DNA from: Sepioteuthis lessoniana
Taxonomy: Eukaryota; Mollusca; Cephalopoda; Myopsida; Loliginidae
Reading direction: 5' to 3'
DNA: 64,000 bases
Assembly: GCA_963585895.1 (NCBI GenBank)
Contig: OY757913.1
Location: 99,470,138-99,534,137, forward strand
A model generated the notes under the pieces. That model was not told the DNA's origin. It saw only the letters and a program-made list of their open reading frames with translations, and did not search any database. The position numbers were made by a program, and so were the translations under genes. Positions 23,746 through 35,006 of this stretch are shown piece after piece (the stretch's first letter is position 1; each line of letters starts with the position of its first letter).

Positions 23746-23809
23746 CGCCTATTTAATATTTTTTGATGACAACTGTTTCATGAAGAGCGCCTCGGATGAC
23801 AATTTTTGT

Positions 23810-23875
23810 AACACACACACACACACACACACATACATACATACACACACATTTCGCGCTCACACACACAAATGA
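23810..23875. repeat. (CA)n/(CATA)n microsatellite
   Basis: CA and CATA units with one 'tttcgcgct' interruption. Confidence 0.95.
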
Positions 23876-23904
23876 CGTCTGTCGCCTAAAATTCGAGGAT
23901 ATAT

Positions 23905-24240
23905 TTACCCAACTCTTTCACATATATATGGCATGAGAGTCGTCAGCATTCTTGAGACCCATGTCGCAGACAATTTGCTCATTCCCAAAATCAAGTTGAA
24001 ACCAGTGTCGACTGAACCAGAACTAAAGTTTTTTGGATTTGCTACCTGCTTGACAGTTCGACGTCTGTCATTTAAAACCATACGATGAATGACATCAACT
24101 TGTTCATCAGTGGTTGAGGTTTTTGGACGATTTGACCGAGGGTCATCTTCTGTGCTGTCCCTACACCGCTTCAACCCCGCAACCCACTTCTTCACAGTTG
24201 CATTGGAAGAGGATTCCCCAGCAAGTATCTATGTTGTATA
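23905..24240 (-). pseudogene. mariner transposase N-terminal fragment
   Basis: The minus-strand frame reads GESSSNATVKKWVAGLKRCR then DSTEDDPRSNRPKTSTTDEQ and VDVIHRMVLNDRRRTVKQVA, then SSGSVDTGFNLILGMSKLSA and TWVSRMLT. This is the paired helix-turn-helix DNA-binding region of Tc1/mariner-superfamily transposases of the SETMAR-like type. Stops precede it (near 24225-24240) and the catalytic DD(34)D part is absent. It is a different subfamily from the copy at 33 kb. Confidence 0.85.
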
Positions 24241-24244
24241 CACC

Positions 24245-25265
24245 TAATTCTTTTTCTAATACTTATCTGTCCGGATACTCTGATTTTCTATCTGGGACTT
24301 CTTTGCGTGGTCCTGGGTTTATCTTGGTCTCCGTGTCCACTTCTGTTCTTATAAATGGACACAAAGAATTTGTTTGATTTTCGACGTCTTTATTTACCCA
24401 AATTCCCATGTCAACCACACGGCTGGAGAAATAGCCATTTTAAAGGTCCGTTCGTTACAGTACCTTGGACTATTCTCATTAACTCTTCCTAATTGACCCG
24501 GTCTTACGACTGAACCAACCAATCCGAGAACTGCTAAAAAGGTCGGCCAAGGGTCAAGGCTTGTCTTTCATATCACTGGTTATTTTCAATGATTCTTCTT
24601 CTAAAGAATTACCAGTTAACTTTTAAATTCATTTATTTTGAATTCTGCACTTACTTTACAAAATTAATTGGCAGTCTATTAATTATATAACATTTGTACC
24701 ATCTCCTTATGGATTTACTTATATGTCATATCTTTCTTTTGCCGATATTTTATGATTGGCCGAGCGTCGGTTTTATCCATTTTTAGATTTGTCACATACC
24801 TCTCACCTTTGTATGGACCTCACCTGCGCTGAAATTAAAACCGAAATCTAATTAGCTTTCTTAGTTTTATAAGAGGTATGTAGCCACAACATAAATTTTC
24901 AAGTATGGCACTTCTTTCTTAGGCTTTTTCAACAACCAACGCAGTTGCTCATTCGAAAACACCTTGCAAAAGGTGTAAATCTATCGATTGCGAGATAGTT
25001 AAAAATTACAATATAATGGTGGTAACAGCATCAGGAAACCAATGTTCCAGCTTAACAAAAGTTGGCCCATAAAAATTTTTGCCTTTCTCTCCGTAGATTC
25101 CTACACAAAAAGTATTCAAAACTAGGAACCCTGGCTCGCTTCTTTAGCATACAACAACAAAGTATCGAAACTGACTGTGATAGAAGAAGCAATAAAGTAC
25201 ATTGATTCCATAAACAAAGCCCTTTGTGAAACGATTACAAGATGTAAAACCTGCTGGTGTGCTGG
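24245..25265. other. Unassigned sequence
   Basis: No gene or repeat family recognised. Confidence 0.4.
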
Positions 25266-25271
25266 CTATAA

Positions 25272-25508
25272 GTAAAAGTAAAGTTGGCAACCTAAGTCGA
25301 GGGTGACCCAAAGGTTCCCTTTTCAATAGCTACTACACCGAGGTGTAGGGAAGGGCGCTACTCCATTCCCGGGATTGCTCCATTTTACCCTTGATCCTTG
25401 CCTTATAATGCTGAGTGCTAAGCAAGAGCAGCATCAAGTACCATTTTTTTAGTCTTTGGTATGTCTCGACCTGGGATTGAACCCCGGTCTCCCGGACCAT
25501 TGGCGAAC
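25272..25508 (-). mobile_element. SINE family C
   Basis: Reversed full body from 'agtaaagttggcaacctaag' through 'tagctactacaccgaggtgt' to box B 'gggattgaaccccggtct' and 'ccattggcgaac'. Confidence 0.85.
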
Positions 25509-25783
25509 ATCAAAGAAATTGTGTACCAAATGATGGCTTTCATTGCTCCCACCCAACAACATTGACTATAGAAACAAACGGGATGCAACGCGTGGTTATT
25601 TTTTTAAAAGGTTTTCCCTTCTATTTACTCATAGCCTGAGAAGAATAGCTATATGCTATTCATTCATGATTTTCTAGACTGGAAAACCATATTGTTGTGG
25701 GTTACAATTGCTGCAGAAAAATGACTGAGTGAAAGATTTTATAATAGCAGCAATACCACAGAAATTGGCAGAATTTCAATTCG

Positions 25784-26569
25784 TTTGGTTTTATGGCATA
25801 TCAATCCTCGTATGTTATTTCATACCTAATCCTCTGTATACATATATCTTAAATATGTAAGATTTGGTTTGGTTAGGTTTTATGGCATATCAACCATTGT
25901 AGGTTATTTAATGCCAAATCCCGTTTTTATATATATATATATATATATTAAATATATAAGATTTGGTTTGGTGGGGTTTTATTGCATATCAACCATTGTA
26001 GGTTATTTAATGCAAAATCCCGTTTTTATATATATATATATATATATTAAATATATAAGATTTGGTTTGGTGGGGTTTTATTGCATATCAACCATTGTAG
26101 GTTATTTAATGCAAAATCCTTTCATACATACATATTAAACATAAACTAATTGGTTTGATAAGGTTTTATGGCATATCAACCATTATAGGTTATTTAATGC
26201 CAAATCCCGTTTTTATTTATATATTAAATATATAAGATTTGGTTTGGTGTGGTTTAATGGCATATCAACCATTGTAGGTTATTTAATGCCAAATCCCGTT
26301 TTTATATATATATATATTATATATAAAATTTGGTTTGGTTAGGTTTTATGGCATATCAACCATTGTAGGTTATTTAATGCCAAATCCCGTTTTTATATAT
26401 ATATATATTATATATAAAATTTGGTTTGGTTAGGTTTTATGGCATATCAACCATTGTAGGTTATTTAATGCCAAATCCCGTTTATATATATATAAATATA
26501 TATATAAAATTTGGTTTGGTTAGGTTTTATGGCATATCAACCATTGTAGGTTATTTAATGCCAAATCCC

Positions 26570-26613
<44 letters not shown>

Positions 26614-26705
26614 TGGTTTGGTGGGGTTTTATTGCATATCAACCATTGTAGGTTAATTCGTGCCAAATCCTCTTTATACATCTATATGAAATATATATGA
26701 TTTGT
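25784..26705 (-). repeat. Tandem array of hairpin-tail monomers, about 10 units
   Basis: Each unit, read on +, is 'ggtttggttaggttttatgg', 'catatcaaccattgtaggtt', 'atttaatgccaaatcc', then a TA-rich spacer of varying length. Units begin near 25787, 25866, 25967, 26062, 26150, 26240, 26332, 26424, 26516 and 26614. The spacing of about 79-101 bases varies mainly with the TA spacer. It is the reverse complement of the arrays at 15.1 and 59.4 kb. Confidence 0.92.
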
Positions 26706-27165
26706 TAACACATTTGTTGATAACATTTTAAACCGAACCTGAGCTCAATTTTTACACGCAGTTAAATGGTTTCAAATATTGTTTTGCAGTGCCACTAATT
26801 CAATTTAGACACACAATAAAAGAGAATCAAGTATTGCGATTTAACATTAATAATCCCATTCAACGTTACTCACTTTCACTTGTGCAACCAAATTACTATC
26901 ATTAAATATAAATAATTACTTGAAACCATATATTTATTAGTATAAGATAGGAATACCTGAAACTATACAACTGTGAACCAAAAAAAAAAACGACTATTGT
27001 TAAATAGAAATAATTACCTGAAACTATATTATTATTATTAGTACAAATTAATTGTATTTGATAGGAATTCTTGATATCACATAACTGTGCAAAAAACTCT
27101 TCATAAAAAAATAGACAAAAAAATGTCGATATAAATGTACTGTGAACACAGGTTCCTAACCTTAA
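26706..27165. repeat. Family E inner-tract remains
   Basis: Reversed units ('cacgcagttaaatggtttc', 'aatattgttttgcag') run to about 26890. Forward-type units ('cttgaaaccatatatttat') follow, so two opposed fragments abut. Confidence 0.5.
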
Positions 27166-27227
27166 GGTATAAAATAATCCCAGACGGGTTGACATGCCGT
27201 TAAAATCAATCAATCAATCAATTAACA
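27165..27227 (+). repeat. Variant hairpin tail ending in (AATC)n
   Basis: 'ataaaataatcccagacggg' and 'ttgacatgccgttaaaatc' end in four AATC units. The stem is AATCCC/GGGTT. Confidence 0.65.
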
Positions 27228-27319
27228 GGGAGATCATTCTATCAGACCTTTGATAAAGTTCTGAGTGAGGCTTAAGAATCATGATTCCTACAAATAAAAT
27301 TTTGAACATGATCAATATT

Positions 27320-27840
27320 ACCCCGTTTTTCCGTTACAACCCTTAGGGACCTTATCGACTAAGGCTGTGGAAAACGTCAGCTGCACCACTGCAGAGGAGT
27401 AAGACCCCTAACTAGTGTCCTGATTATGATACTAAACCGCATTTGTTGGTGCTGGAGCTTTGGGAAATGATGAGTAATCCTTCATTACCATTACTCCGAG
27501 GACCACTATGGCCCCGATTCGTTAGTACCCTTTTAGGCTTCCATCTATGCGTCTAATAGAACTGTTCAATTATTTACTAAGGATTATTATCATTAGTTAT
27601 TTAAAACCATACAGCTGAGTGCAAATTATTTGTATCAGATAGAAATACTTGATAAATAAAATTACTAATGTTACATAGAAATACTTGAAACCATTAACTG
27701 TGTGCTAAAAATGAGTTCGAACAACACGTTTAAAAATAAAGTTACCTAAAAACTTTTCGCTTACAAATCATATACAACAGTATTAGGCATTAAATAACCC
27801 AAAGCGGTTGATATACCATAAAACACCAACCAACCATCTG
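27320..27840 (+). mobile_element. Composite element, family E, diverged
   Basis: The head remnant ('gcaccactgcagaggagtaag', 'tgatactaaaccgcatttg', 'ccttcattaccattactccg') is followed by inner repeats ('gaaaccattaactgtgtgc'). The tail is 'aggcattaaataacccaaag' then 'cggttgatataccataaaac'. Confidence 0.7.
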
Positions 27841-27928
27841 CAAAGCCTGTGAAGAAAAATTTATCTACTGTCTCGTGTTCTAACAATTTAAAAACAAATA
27901 TTTTCCAATAAAGTATTCACTTTCAAAT

Positions 27929-27929
<1 letters not shown>

Positions 27930-27964
<35 letters not shown>
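27930..27964. repeat. (TA)n microsatellite
   Basis: About 17 TA units. Confidence 0.95.
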
Positions 27965-27968
<4 letters not shown>

Positions 27969-28017
27969 CATCCACAGACAGATCTGTTTCGTTCTATTAG
28001 AACTCTTCAGTGTGGCC

Positions 28018-28115
28018 AGACAGGCTAGATTCCCGAAGCTGGACTCGAAACCCGGTTGACTCAAACGCCAATCCAAGATTCTACCACTCAGCCTGGAGGA
28101 AACTAGCGCAAGCGA
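28018..28115 (-). mobile_element. tRNA-like SINE head of a separate family
   Basis: On the minus strand, 'gctgagtggtagaatctt' fits box A and 'gggtttcgagtccagc' fits box B. No acceptor-stem pairing or full cloverleaf is evident, so this is a tRNA-derived pseudogene or SINE piece, not a tRNA gene. Confidence 0.5.
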
Positions 28116-28497
28116 AGGAAATTTAAACGTTTATGTATCACAATTGTTTTTGTTTTACATATATCCGCTTAACGGCTACCGAGACCTCGATTCATATGAA
28201 GAGCCTTGCATTACGCTAATGACAACACATTTACTTCCCTCGTTAGAGAGTTCAACCCTACGGGAGTAGGGGAGTATATATATATAAACAAGATTTGTGG
28301 TATGTGCAGTACCCCTCCATTACTATTGCCTCCCGTTTCACTCTGACTCGGAGTGGTAGTACCTGTCAGGATATCTTCTATGGGTGAAATAAAACTGTAC
28401 AATCATTTAACTCTGTACAAACAAATGACTGATATTAAACTGAATTCTTAGTGTTACATAGAAATACTTGAAACCATTTAACTGTGTGCAAATGAAC

Positions 28498-28625
28498 AGG
28501 GCGCCTCGAGTGGTGTAAGGGTTTGGAAGTTAGACTAGCAAACCTTCACGAGTGAGTTCGTCTCATTGCTTGCCCCATTCATATAGTCTTATGCCACATC
28601 AAAACAAAAAGCTTTGTAAATTACG
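28498..28625 (+). mobile_element. SINE family D, diverged
   Basis: 'ggcgcctcgagtggtgtaag', 'gactagcaaaccttcacgag' and 'tgccccattcatatagtc', ending 'aaaagctttgtaaattac', match the 145-bp unit at 47.9 kb. Confidence 0.75.
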
Positions 28626-28683
28626 ACTGTGTGCAAATGAATGAACCGTGTTGTTAGGAATAGTGTTAAATGGCAATACTCAT

Positions 28684-28964
28684 CTTTAATTGGATCATTT
28701 TGAGATGAGGCTTCTTAATCTGAGAATTATTTTTTTTTATCTATTGAGGACTTTTTGTCCTCATCTTGGTAGTTGTTTTGTTTTTTTTTTTTTTTTTTGT
28801 TTTTTTGTCTTGTTTCTCCTTTCACTACGTTTCGGCCAAATTTCACCTCTGGCCTTCTTCGGGTGATTTTACCGCGACCTCGGATAGGAATGATGAGTCT
28901 TGTAACCGTATTCCCAGTAATTACTGCTTTCCATAGTTGTTGTCTCAAAATGATCCAATTAAAG
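28684..28964. mobile_element. Short element bounded by 22-bp perfect inverted repeats
   Basis: The sequence at 28684-28705 (starts CTTTAATTGGATCATTTT) is the exact reverse complement of 28943-28964. The 237 bases between hold a poly-T tract and, on the minus strand, a 'cgaagaaggccagaggtg' stem-loop with 'ggccgaaacgtag'. This resembles the sequence at about 37.88-37.93 kb. Confidence 0.65.
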
Positions 28965-29454
28965 ACAATTACAAAAATTCGGTACGGACCCGACTATAAA
29001 TAAAAAAGAAAAAAAAAATTAATTCTCGGCCATACTTATAATCACTTCACTCTGTGGAAACAATTGATTAATATTGAACTGAATTATTAGTGCTAAATTG
29101 CAATGATTGAAACCATTTGATTGTTAGGAGGCAATAGCTATACTAGGGTGCAAACAAATTAGTTCTAAATAATTTCAAAATGGAATTACTAGCAAGCTAT
29201 TGAATTGCAAATCATAATAATATCCATTTAAATGTGTGTAAACGAATGACTGATGTTAAATTGTAACGATTTCATAGCAATACTTGAAACAATTGAAATG
29301 AGTGCAAACAAACTACTGATTTTAAATTGAATTATTAGCGTTGAATGTGAATACTTGAAACCATTTAACTGTGTGGAAGCGAATAAGTAGTGCTGAAATA
29401 TTATAAGGGTTGAATATGAATACTTGAAACCATTTAACTGTGTGTAAGCGAATA

Positions 29455-29698
29455 AGTAGTGGGTAGAGTGTTTGCCAATGGTCCGGGAGACCTGGGTTCA
29501 ATCCCAGGTCGCGTCCTACCAAAGACTATAAAAATGGTACTTGATACTTCCTTGCTTAACACTCAGCAATATAAGGTACGTATCAAGGGTAGAGTGCAGC
29601 AATCCATGGAAAGGAGTAGCACCCTCCCCTACACCTCGGTGTAGTAGCAATTGAAAAGGGAGCCTTCTGGTCGCCCTCGACTACGGTTGCCAACTTTA
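29455..29698 (+). mobile_element. SINE family C
   Basis: Head 'agtgggtagagtgtttgcc', box B 'gggttcaatcccagg', full body and end 'ggttgccaactttataa'. It lies in family E inner repeats; 'ttataagggttgaatatga' precedes (29400) and follows (29695) the insertion region. Confidence 0.87.
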
Positions 29699-29934
29699 TA
29701 AGGGTTGAATATGAATACTTGAAACCATTTGACTCGATGCAAACTTTTTGTTTACAATTCATATACTTCTACTTTATATATATACATTTTCGAGAAATGA
29801 TTGGAAAAATCCGACAAGATGTGAAAAAGTAAATGAAAAAGTGGATAAACCAAAACAACAAAATTGAATTTGTTGTCTGTTTTTTGGTTAATCCCCTTTC
29901 CATTTATTTTTTCACACACACACACACGCACCCC

Positions 29935-29936
<2 letters not shown>

Positions 29937-30008
<72 letters not shown>
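29937..30008. repeat. (TA)n microsatellite preceded by (CA)n
   Basis: About 36 TA units follow a short CA run (29912-29928). Confidence 0.97.
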
Positions 30009-30011
<3 letters not shown>

Positions 30012-30182
30012 TGTATGTATTGGCATTAACTAACCTACAAAGATTGATATGCTATTTAATCAAATAACTAAACGTTCAATAGAATTATTAGAATTAAAAA
30101 TTAATGCTTAAAACTATTTAACTGTGAGCAAACATGAGCTCTGGCTTGTTTAAAATCTTATCTACAAACTATTAATTAACAA

Positions 30183-30185
<3 letters not shown>

Positions 30186-30260
<75 letters not shown>

Positions 30261-30284
30261 TATGTATATGTGTGTGTGTGTGTG
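30186..30284. repeat. (TA)n-(TG)n microsatellite
   Basis: TA repeats run to about 30261 with single TGTA interruptions, then TG repeats. Confidence 0.97.
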
Positions 30285-30418
30285 TATTTCAAGAAAAAAA
30301 TTGTGGATTTATTTACATTGAGCTCTCTACCAGGAATATTTAAATAATCGAAATTTGAATAATTTATTTGTCCTGACGGAATTGTTCCCTATTCCGGATT
30401 TACTGAATTGAAGAATAC

Positions 30419-30419
<1 letters not shown>

Positions 30420-30481
<62 letters not shown>
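30420..30481. repeat. (TA)n microsatellite
   Basis: About 30 TA units. 'aaccaaatgtaa' is repeated three times just downstream (30505-30540). Confidence 0.97.
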
Positions 30482-30482
<1 letters not shown>

Positions 30483-30642
30483 CCGAGGAAAAAATGTAAG
30501 GGACAAACCAAATGTAAAACCAAATGTAAAACCAAATATATAAACAAACCCGAGTGATATCGTCATTCAACATTTGAAGAGGGTCATCATAGACCTGGAA
30601 TGAATTCATAATGAAAGCAAAAATTGATTTTTTAAATCTTTA

Positions 30643-30646
<4 letters not shown>

Positions 30647-30688
<42 letters not shown>

Positions 30689-30720
30689 GTGTGTGTGTGT
30701 TTGTGTGTGTGTTTGTGTGA
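30647..30720. repeat. (TA)n-(TG)n microsatellite
   Basis: TA units to about 30685, then TG-rich units to about 30719. Confidence 0.95.
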
Positions 30721-30961
30721 GAATAGGATTTGGCATTAAGTAAGCTACAAGGGTTGCAAGGGTTGATATAATGCCATAAATCCAAACCGATTCATATAAA
30801 CTACGAACTATTCACGTACAAACTGTGTGCAAACAAATGACATGCCGAATTAAATTGTTAGTATTAAATAGCAAAACTTGAAATCATTTAACTGTGTGCA
30901 AACAAATGACCTTGTGCTCGTTTAAAATTGTTTCTATAGATATGCGTTTACAAATCATATC

Positions 30962-30963
30962 TA

Positions 30964-31011
<48 letters not shown>
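30962..31011. repeat. (TA)n microsatellite
   Basis: About 24 TA units just upstream of a family E tail. Confidence 0.95.
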
Positions 31012-31014
<3 letters not shown>

Positions 31015-31080
31015 GAGTCAGTATTAAATTAGCCAAAAGTGTTGATGTGCAATAAAACCCAACCAACCAAACCAACCTAG

Positions 31081-31565
31081 GAATCTGTATGTAATCAGTA
31101 ATCTTAAAAAAAGATGGGATTCTAAAAATAAATGTTGTTAATATTTAATCCATAAAAAATCAGTTTGCAACACCAGATATTTTTTCTTTTCTTCTTTAGT
31201 CACAATTTCCTGTCTATGACGTACGAATTAATTCCCTGTTGGACAACAAAAGCGATGAAAAATTCATCCATTCACGCATAAGATTATACCTAACAACAAT
31301 CAATAGATAAGATTTGTACGATTCTCTTCACTAACTTTAACCACCAACAAAACGTAATCGATAAAAACAACGCTGGTAGCATTCTATATTTGAACTGTTC
31401 ATTCATAAATATAACATGATATATTTTTAACACAGATATCGTGACCAGATATATTGTAATTAATATGTTGTATTGATATGCGCAGATATTGCCAAAGATT
31501 AGTTTACTCTGATAAAGAGTTATATTGATATATCTATAGTGGATAATATGGCCAGAGATATTCTA
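31081..31565. other. Unassigned sequence
   Basis: Recurrent 'gatattg' and 'ccagatatattg' phrases occur at 31430-31570. No gene is supported. Confidence 0.4.
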
Positions 31566-31571
31566 ATCAAT

Positions 31572-31930
31572 ATAGTATATGTATTTACCCCCCACCGCCA
31601 GGAGCAGGGTGTGACACAAGATCAATTTGTTTGTTGAATTCAAAGTTTTCCCACCTAGATTAGTTGCCTAACCAAGGCAAAAAGACCTAGTCTATCCGAC
31701 TATCTACCTGTAGCTTGGAGTTGGGGAAAAAAGATGGATTTACGTCTTTCCCAAGGGCATTAGCACGCAGTGAAATGCAAACAAGGTCTGTATTTAGCGG
31801 AGTTTAACGGGTTTGAATTCAGAGTTTACCTTCTCTTATACTGGTTGCCTAATCAAGGCTAAAGAACATAATCTACACGACTATTTACCCATTGCTGGAG
31901 AGAGAATAATTGGATTCATGCCTTTCCTTT
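31572..31930 (-). mobile_element. Two diverged family A-like SINE pieces in tandem
   Basis: The first piece (about 31572-31785) has 'tatttaccccccaccgcca', 'ttgttgaattcaaagttttc' and 'gattagttgcctaacc'. The second (about 31790-31930) repeats 'agcggagtttaacgggtttg', 'accttctcttatactggttg' and 'gagagaataattggattc'. Confidence 0.65.
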
Positions 31931-31944
31931 GAAATATTTCAGTT

Positions 31945-32178
31945 TACCGGACCATTGGCCTAATGAGTAGAGTGTTCGCCAATGGTCCGGGTGACCAGGG
32001 TTTAATCCCAGGTCGAGTCATACCAAAGACTCAAAAAATGGTACTTGATGCCGCTTTGCTTAACACTCAGCATTATAAGGTAGGGATCAAGGGTAGTGGA
32101 GCAATCTAGGGAATGGAGTAGCGCCCTTTCCTACACCTCAGTGTAGTAGCTATTAAAAAGGGAGCCTTCGGGTCACCT
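31945..32178 (+). mobile_element. SINE family C
   Basis: 'taatgagtagagtgttcgcc', box B 'gggtttaatcccagg', body and 'ggagccttcgggtcacc'. The copy is cut before the usual 'gccaactttac' end and joins a family B tail. Confidence 0.85.
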
Positions 32179-32250
32179 TTGGTTTCTTTTGTTGCAACAG
32201 CATATCAACTTTCGTGGGTTATTTAATGTCAAAGCCATCTTTTTAGAAGG
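32178..32250 (-). mobile_element. SINE family B tail fragment
   Basis: 'tttggtttcttttgttgcaa' and 'catatcaactttcgtgggtt', then 'aatgtcaaagccatc'. A (TA)n-(TG)n run follows at 32253-32299. Confidence 0.7.
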
Positions 32251-32251
32251 G

Positions 32252-32297
<46 letters not shown>

Positions 32298-32317
32298 AGT
32301 ATGTGTGTTTTGATTTT

Positions 32318-32542
32318 TTTTGTATGGCATTTCTGTCTTTGCAAGGTAGTTAATGCCAAATCCGTCCTTGTAGAATGACAGTAGTAGTACTATTTAACCC
32401 ATAGTTGGCGGGGGAGAAAGGGTTTCATATATTTCCCCAAGGCATAAGTCCTTAAGTGAACGTAATAGCGCAACTGGGGGTCGAACTCGTGTACTATGAT
32501 GTCGCAGTCTAGCACTTTAGCTACTACTCTACGGGGACAATA
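32318..32542 (-). mobile_element. SINE family B
   Basis: Reversed, from the diverged stem-loop ('tgtctttgcaaggtagttaa') through 'gtagtagtactatttaaccc' to box B 'ggggtcgaactcgtg' and head 'ctactctacggggac'. Confidence 0.8.
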
Positions 32543-33096
32543 ACTTCAAATAATTTGCACAAAATCATATAGCTTCAAGTATTCCTATATAATACAAATA
32601 ATTTGCACATTTAGTCTCCATTATTTCTATCCAATATAAATAATTTGGTTCTTTTTGTTTTTTTTAATGACATATCAACCTTTGTAGGTTATTTATAGCA
32701 AAATCCTCTTTATAAATAAGATTTGTAAATACATAGTTTGTAGATAACATTTTTAACGAACCAGAGCTCATTTTTTTTGCATACAATTAAAAGGTTAAAA
32801 ATATAATTTGTTGTACGTCGATAGTTTGTCGGCAGTCTTATTTTAAAATGAGTCAGAACTAATTTGTTTGCACATAGTTAAATGGTTCCAAATATTTTAG
32901 CTTTAATAGTTATTAATAGTATTAATCATTTGTTTGCACACACTTAAATGTTTTCCAGCCTCACAATATAACACTAACAATTCAATTTAGGTACACTTTT
33001 AAAAGGTTTCAACAATTACTAATTAACACTAATAATTCTATTTGACATTACTCATTCATTTACACACAGTTAAATGGTTCCAAATATCGCTAAATA

Positions 33097-33992
33097 CGAG
33101 GTGCATACGATAAGTTTCTAGACTTTTTTTGTATGGGCATTTAAAATTGTCGTAGACTCTTGAAAATTCAGTATGTTATTGCTACACATCTTATGTGATG
33201 ACTGACCAATTATTTTGATTTCAGGTTCAAATAAACAGCTACAGCAGCAATTAGAATGCACCTTACTAAAACCTGATTGTCACAGCTGGTGAATTTAAAA
33301 AATGCAATCTGACACTTTAGAAGAACGATATGCAATAAAATTGTATTTTAAACTTGGAAAAAATGCCATAGAAACGTATGGAATGCTTCAGACTGCTTTT
33401 GGACCATTCTGCATGAATCGAGCATCAGTTTTTGAGTGGCATAAGAGATTCAAGGAAGGCAGGGAGTTTGTGAGGGATGATGAGAGGTGTGGGAGGAGTA
33501 AGGAAGTCAATACACTAGAGCTGATTGGCCAAAGGGTTAGGGTTACTATGTTGAGGTTTTAATGTAGTTCAAGAAGAGATTCCGTCGGAAGAGGCCAGCA
33601 CTCTTCAAATCGGGTCAGTGGCATTTCCACCAGGACAATACACCAGTCCACAACTCCATCCTTGTCACAGACTATTTGACCAATATGGGCATCAAGACAG
33701 TTCCTCAGCCTCCCTATAGTCCAGACCTTGCTCCCTGTGACTTTTGGTTATTCCCTAAGCTCAGAGGCTGTCGTTATGAGACAATTGAGGGGATGAAAGA
33801 GGCTGTGACGAAGGTCATTGACACGCTCACACAAGAGGACTTGCATGGGGCCTTGCAGAAGTTGTTGGAACGGTACAACAAGTGCATTGCAGCCAGAGGA
33901 GATTACTTCGAAGGGGACTAGAGTTTCATGAATGTACTATCAATAAAAGTGCCCATACGAAAAAAGTCTGGAAACTTATCGTATGCACCTCG
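33097..33992 (+). mobile_element. mariner element, internally deleted, with 43-bp terminal inverted repeats
   Basis: The termini 33097-33139 and 33950-33992 are inverted repeats of 43 bp with two mismatches. They start CGAGGTGCATACGATAAGTT and are flanked by TA on both sides (33095-33096, 33993-33994), the canonical mariner target. The inside is 810 bp, shorter than a full transposase gene requires, so the element is defective and could move only with a transposase supplied elsewhere. Confidence 0.95.
33302..33921 (+). pseudogene. mariner transposase, internally deleted
   Basis: The start ATG at 33302 opens MQSDTLEERYAIKLYFKLGK and then AIETYGMLQTAFGPFCMNRA, SVFEWHKRFKEGREFVRDDE: the N-terminal helix-turn-helix of mariner transposases, ending at a stop near 33560. 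After the deletion, 33676-33921 reads TNMGIKTVPQPPYSPDLAPC and DFWLFPKLRGCRYE, then ATKV-like helices to a stop. PPYSPDLAPCDFWLFPKL is the hallmark of the last catalytic aspartate. A few codons upstream of it, about 33600-33670 ('cagtggcatttccaccagg', 'aatacaccagtccacaactc'), carry the WHFHQDNTPVHNS-type second-aspartate motif in a different frame. The first catalytic Asp region is missing. Confidence 0.92.
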
Positions 33993-34134
33993 TATCACTA
34001 ACAATACAATTTAACATCAGTCATTTGTTTACACACAGTTAAACGACCAAAAAGTTCTATTTCTAACTATTCGATTTAACCTAAGTCATTTGTTTCCACA
34101 CTGTGTAAAGGTCAAACAGTTCTATTTGACTATG

Positions 34135-34790
34135 CTCAGTTGATTGGGGCAGTAGAATACACCGACTGCACCTCTGCAGAGGAGTAAGACCTCCCCCAAT
34201 GAGTGTTCTGGATATGACACTAAACAATCTGATAGTGAGGTCCCAGTGATGCTGGAGCTTTGGGGGATGCGGAGCACCCCTTCATTACCATTGCCCCCAG
34301 GTCCACTCTGGCCCAGAGTGGTAGCACCTGACAGGGCCCTGTCTATGGGTTAAATAGAACTAACTGCATACTTATGCTAAAACTGAATTGTTTGAATTAG
34401 AACTGTTTAACTAAACGGACTAGCTTGAAATAGAAATTTTTTGACAATTAAACTGTGTACTTACATTTATACTGTGTACTTATACTAAACTGAATTGTTT
34501 GAAATGGAACTGTTTTTGACATTGAAACTGTACTTACACTAAATTGAATTGTTTAATATAGCACTGTTTTGACATTTAACTGTGTATAAAGAAAATCTGT
34601 ACTTATACTAAACTGAATTAGAACTGTTTCACTAAACTGAATAGCTTGAAATAGAAACGTTTTCGACAATTAAACTGTGTACTCATGCTAAACCGAATTG
34701 TTTGAAATAGATCTGATTATTTGCATAAAAATGGATTTGGCGTTAAATAACCAACAAAGTTTGATATGCCATAAAACCAAACCAACCCAC
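34135..34790 (+). mobile_element. Composite element, family E, complete
   Basis: The head is at 34135-34365 ('tgattggggcagtagaatac', 'cacctctgcagaggagtaag', 'tgatagtgaggtcccagtg', 'ctgtctatgggttaaatag'). Inner repeats run to 34715. The tail is 'ttggcgttaaataaccaac' then 'tttgatatgccataaaacc'. Confidence 0.88.
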
Positions 34791-34792
34791 TA

Positions 34793-34995
34793 TCAGGTGC
34801 AACCACTCCGGGTCAGAGTGGATCTGGAAGCAATGGCAATGAAGGGTACTCTTTATTCCCCAAAGGCCCTGTGCTAAAGCTTCGCCATCAGACGATTTAA
34901 TGTCTTATCAGGACATTCGTTGGGGGAGGGTTCTTACTCTAGTAGAGATAAAGTCGGTATATTCCACTGTTCCTTTGGTGGACAGGGCACAAATA
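34793..34995 (-). mobile_element. Family E head, reversed
   Basis: 'ctatcaggtgcaaccactcc', 'gcaatggcaatgaaggg', 'cgccatcagacgatttaatg' and 'gtcggtatattccactg' mirror the head of the preceding element. The pair stands tail-to-tail at about 34790. Confidence 0.8.
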
Positions 34996-35006
34996 ATTTG
35001 GTATAT

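Larger units (their letters stand above)
28280..31080 (+). mobile_element. Large family E region with several inner blocks, tails and nested insertions
   Basis: The head remnant is at 28286-28400 ('gcagtacccctccattacta', 'ctatgggtgaaataaaact'). Inner repeats are scattered at 28400-28500, 28620-28680, 29040-29455, 29700-29760, 30060-30180 and 30790-30960. Hairpin-type tails lie near 30019-30060, 30727-30790 and 31015-31075. Nested inside are a family D SINE, an inverted-repeat element, a family C SINE and long TA runs. It is probably several adjacent or recombined E elements. Confidence 0.6.
32655..34130 (-). mobile_element. Family E element (tail and inner tract) split by mariner
   Basis: The reversed hairpin tail is at 32668-32710 ('catatcaacctttgtaggtt'). 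Inner repeats at 32760-33094 ('tttgtttgcacatagttaaa') continue at 33995-34130 ('catttgtttacacacagtta') on the other side of the mariner. The head is absent. Confidence 0.75.

Noticed and set aside
25784..26705. CRISPR-like array
   Set aside because: Repeats and spacers are both repeated (TA-rich spacers), the unit matches an interspersed element tail, and the genome is eukaryotic.
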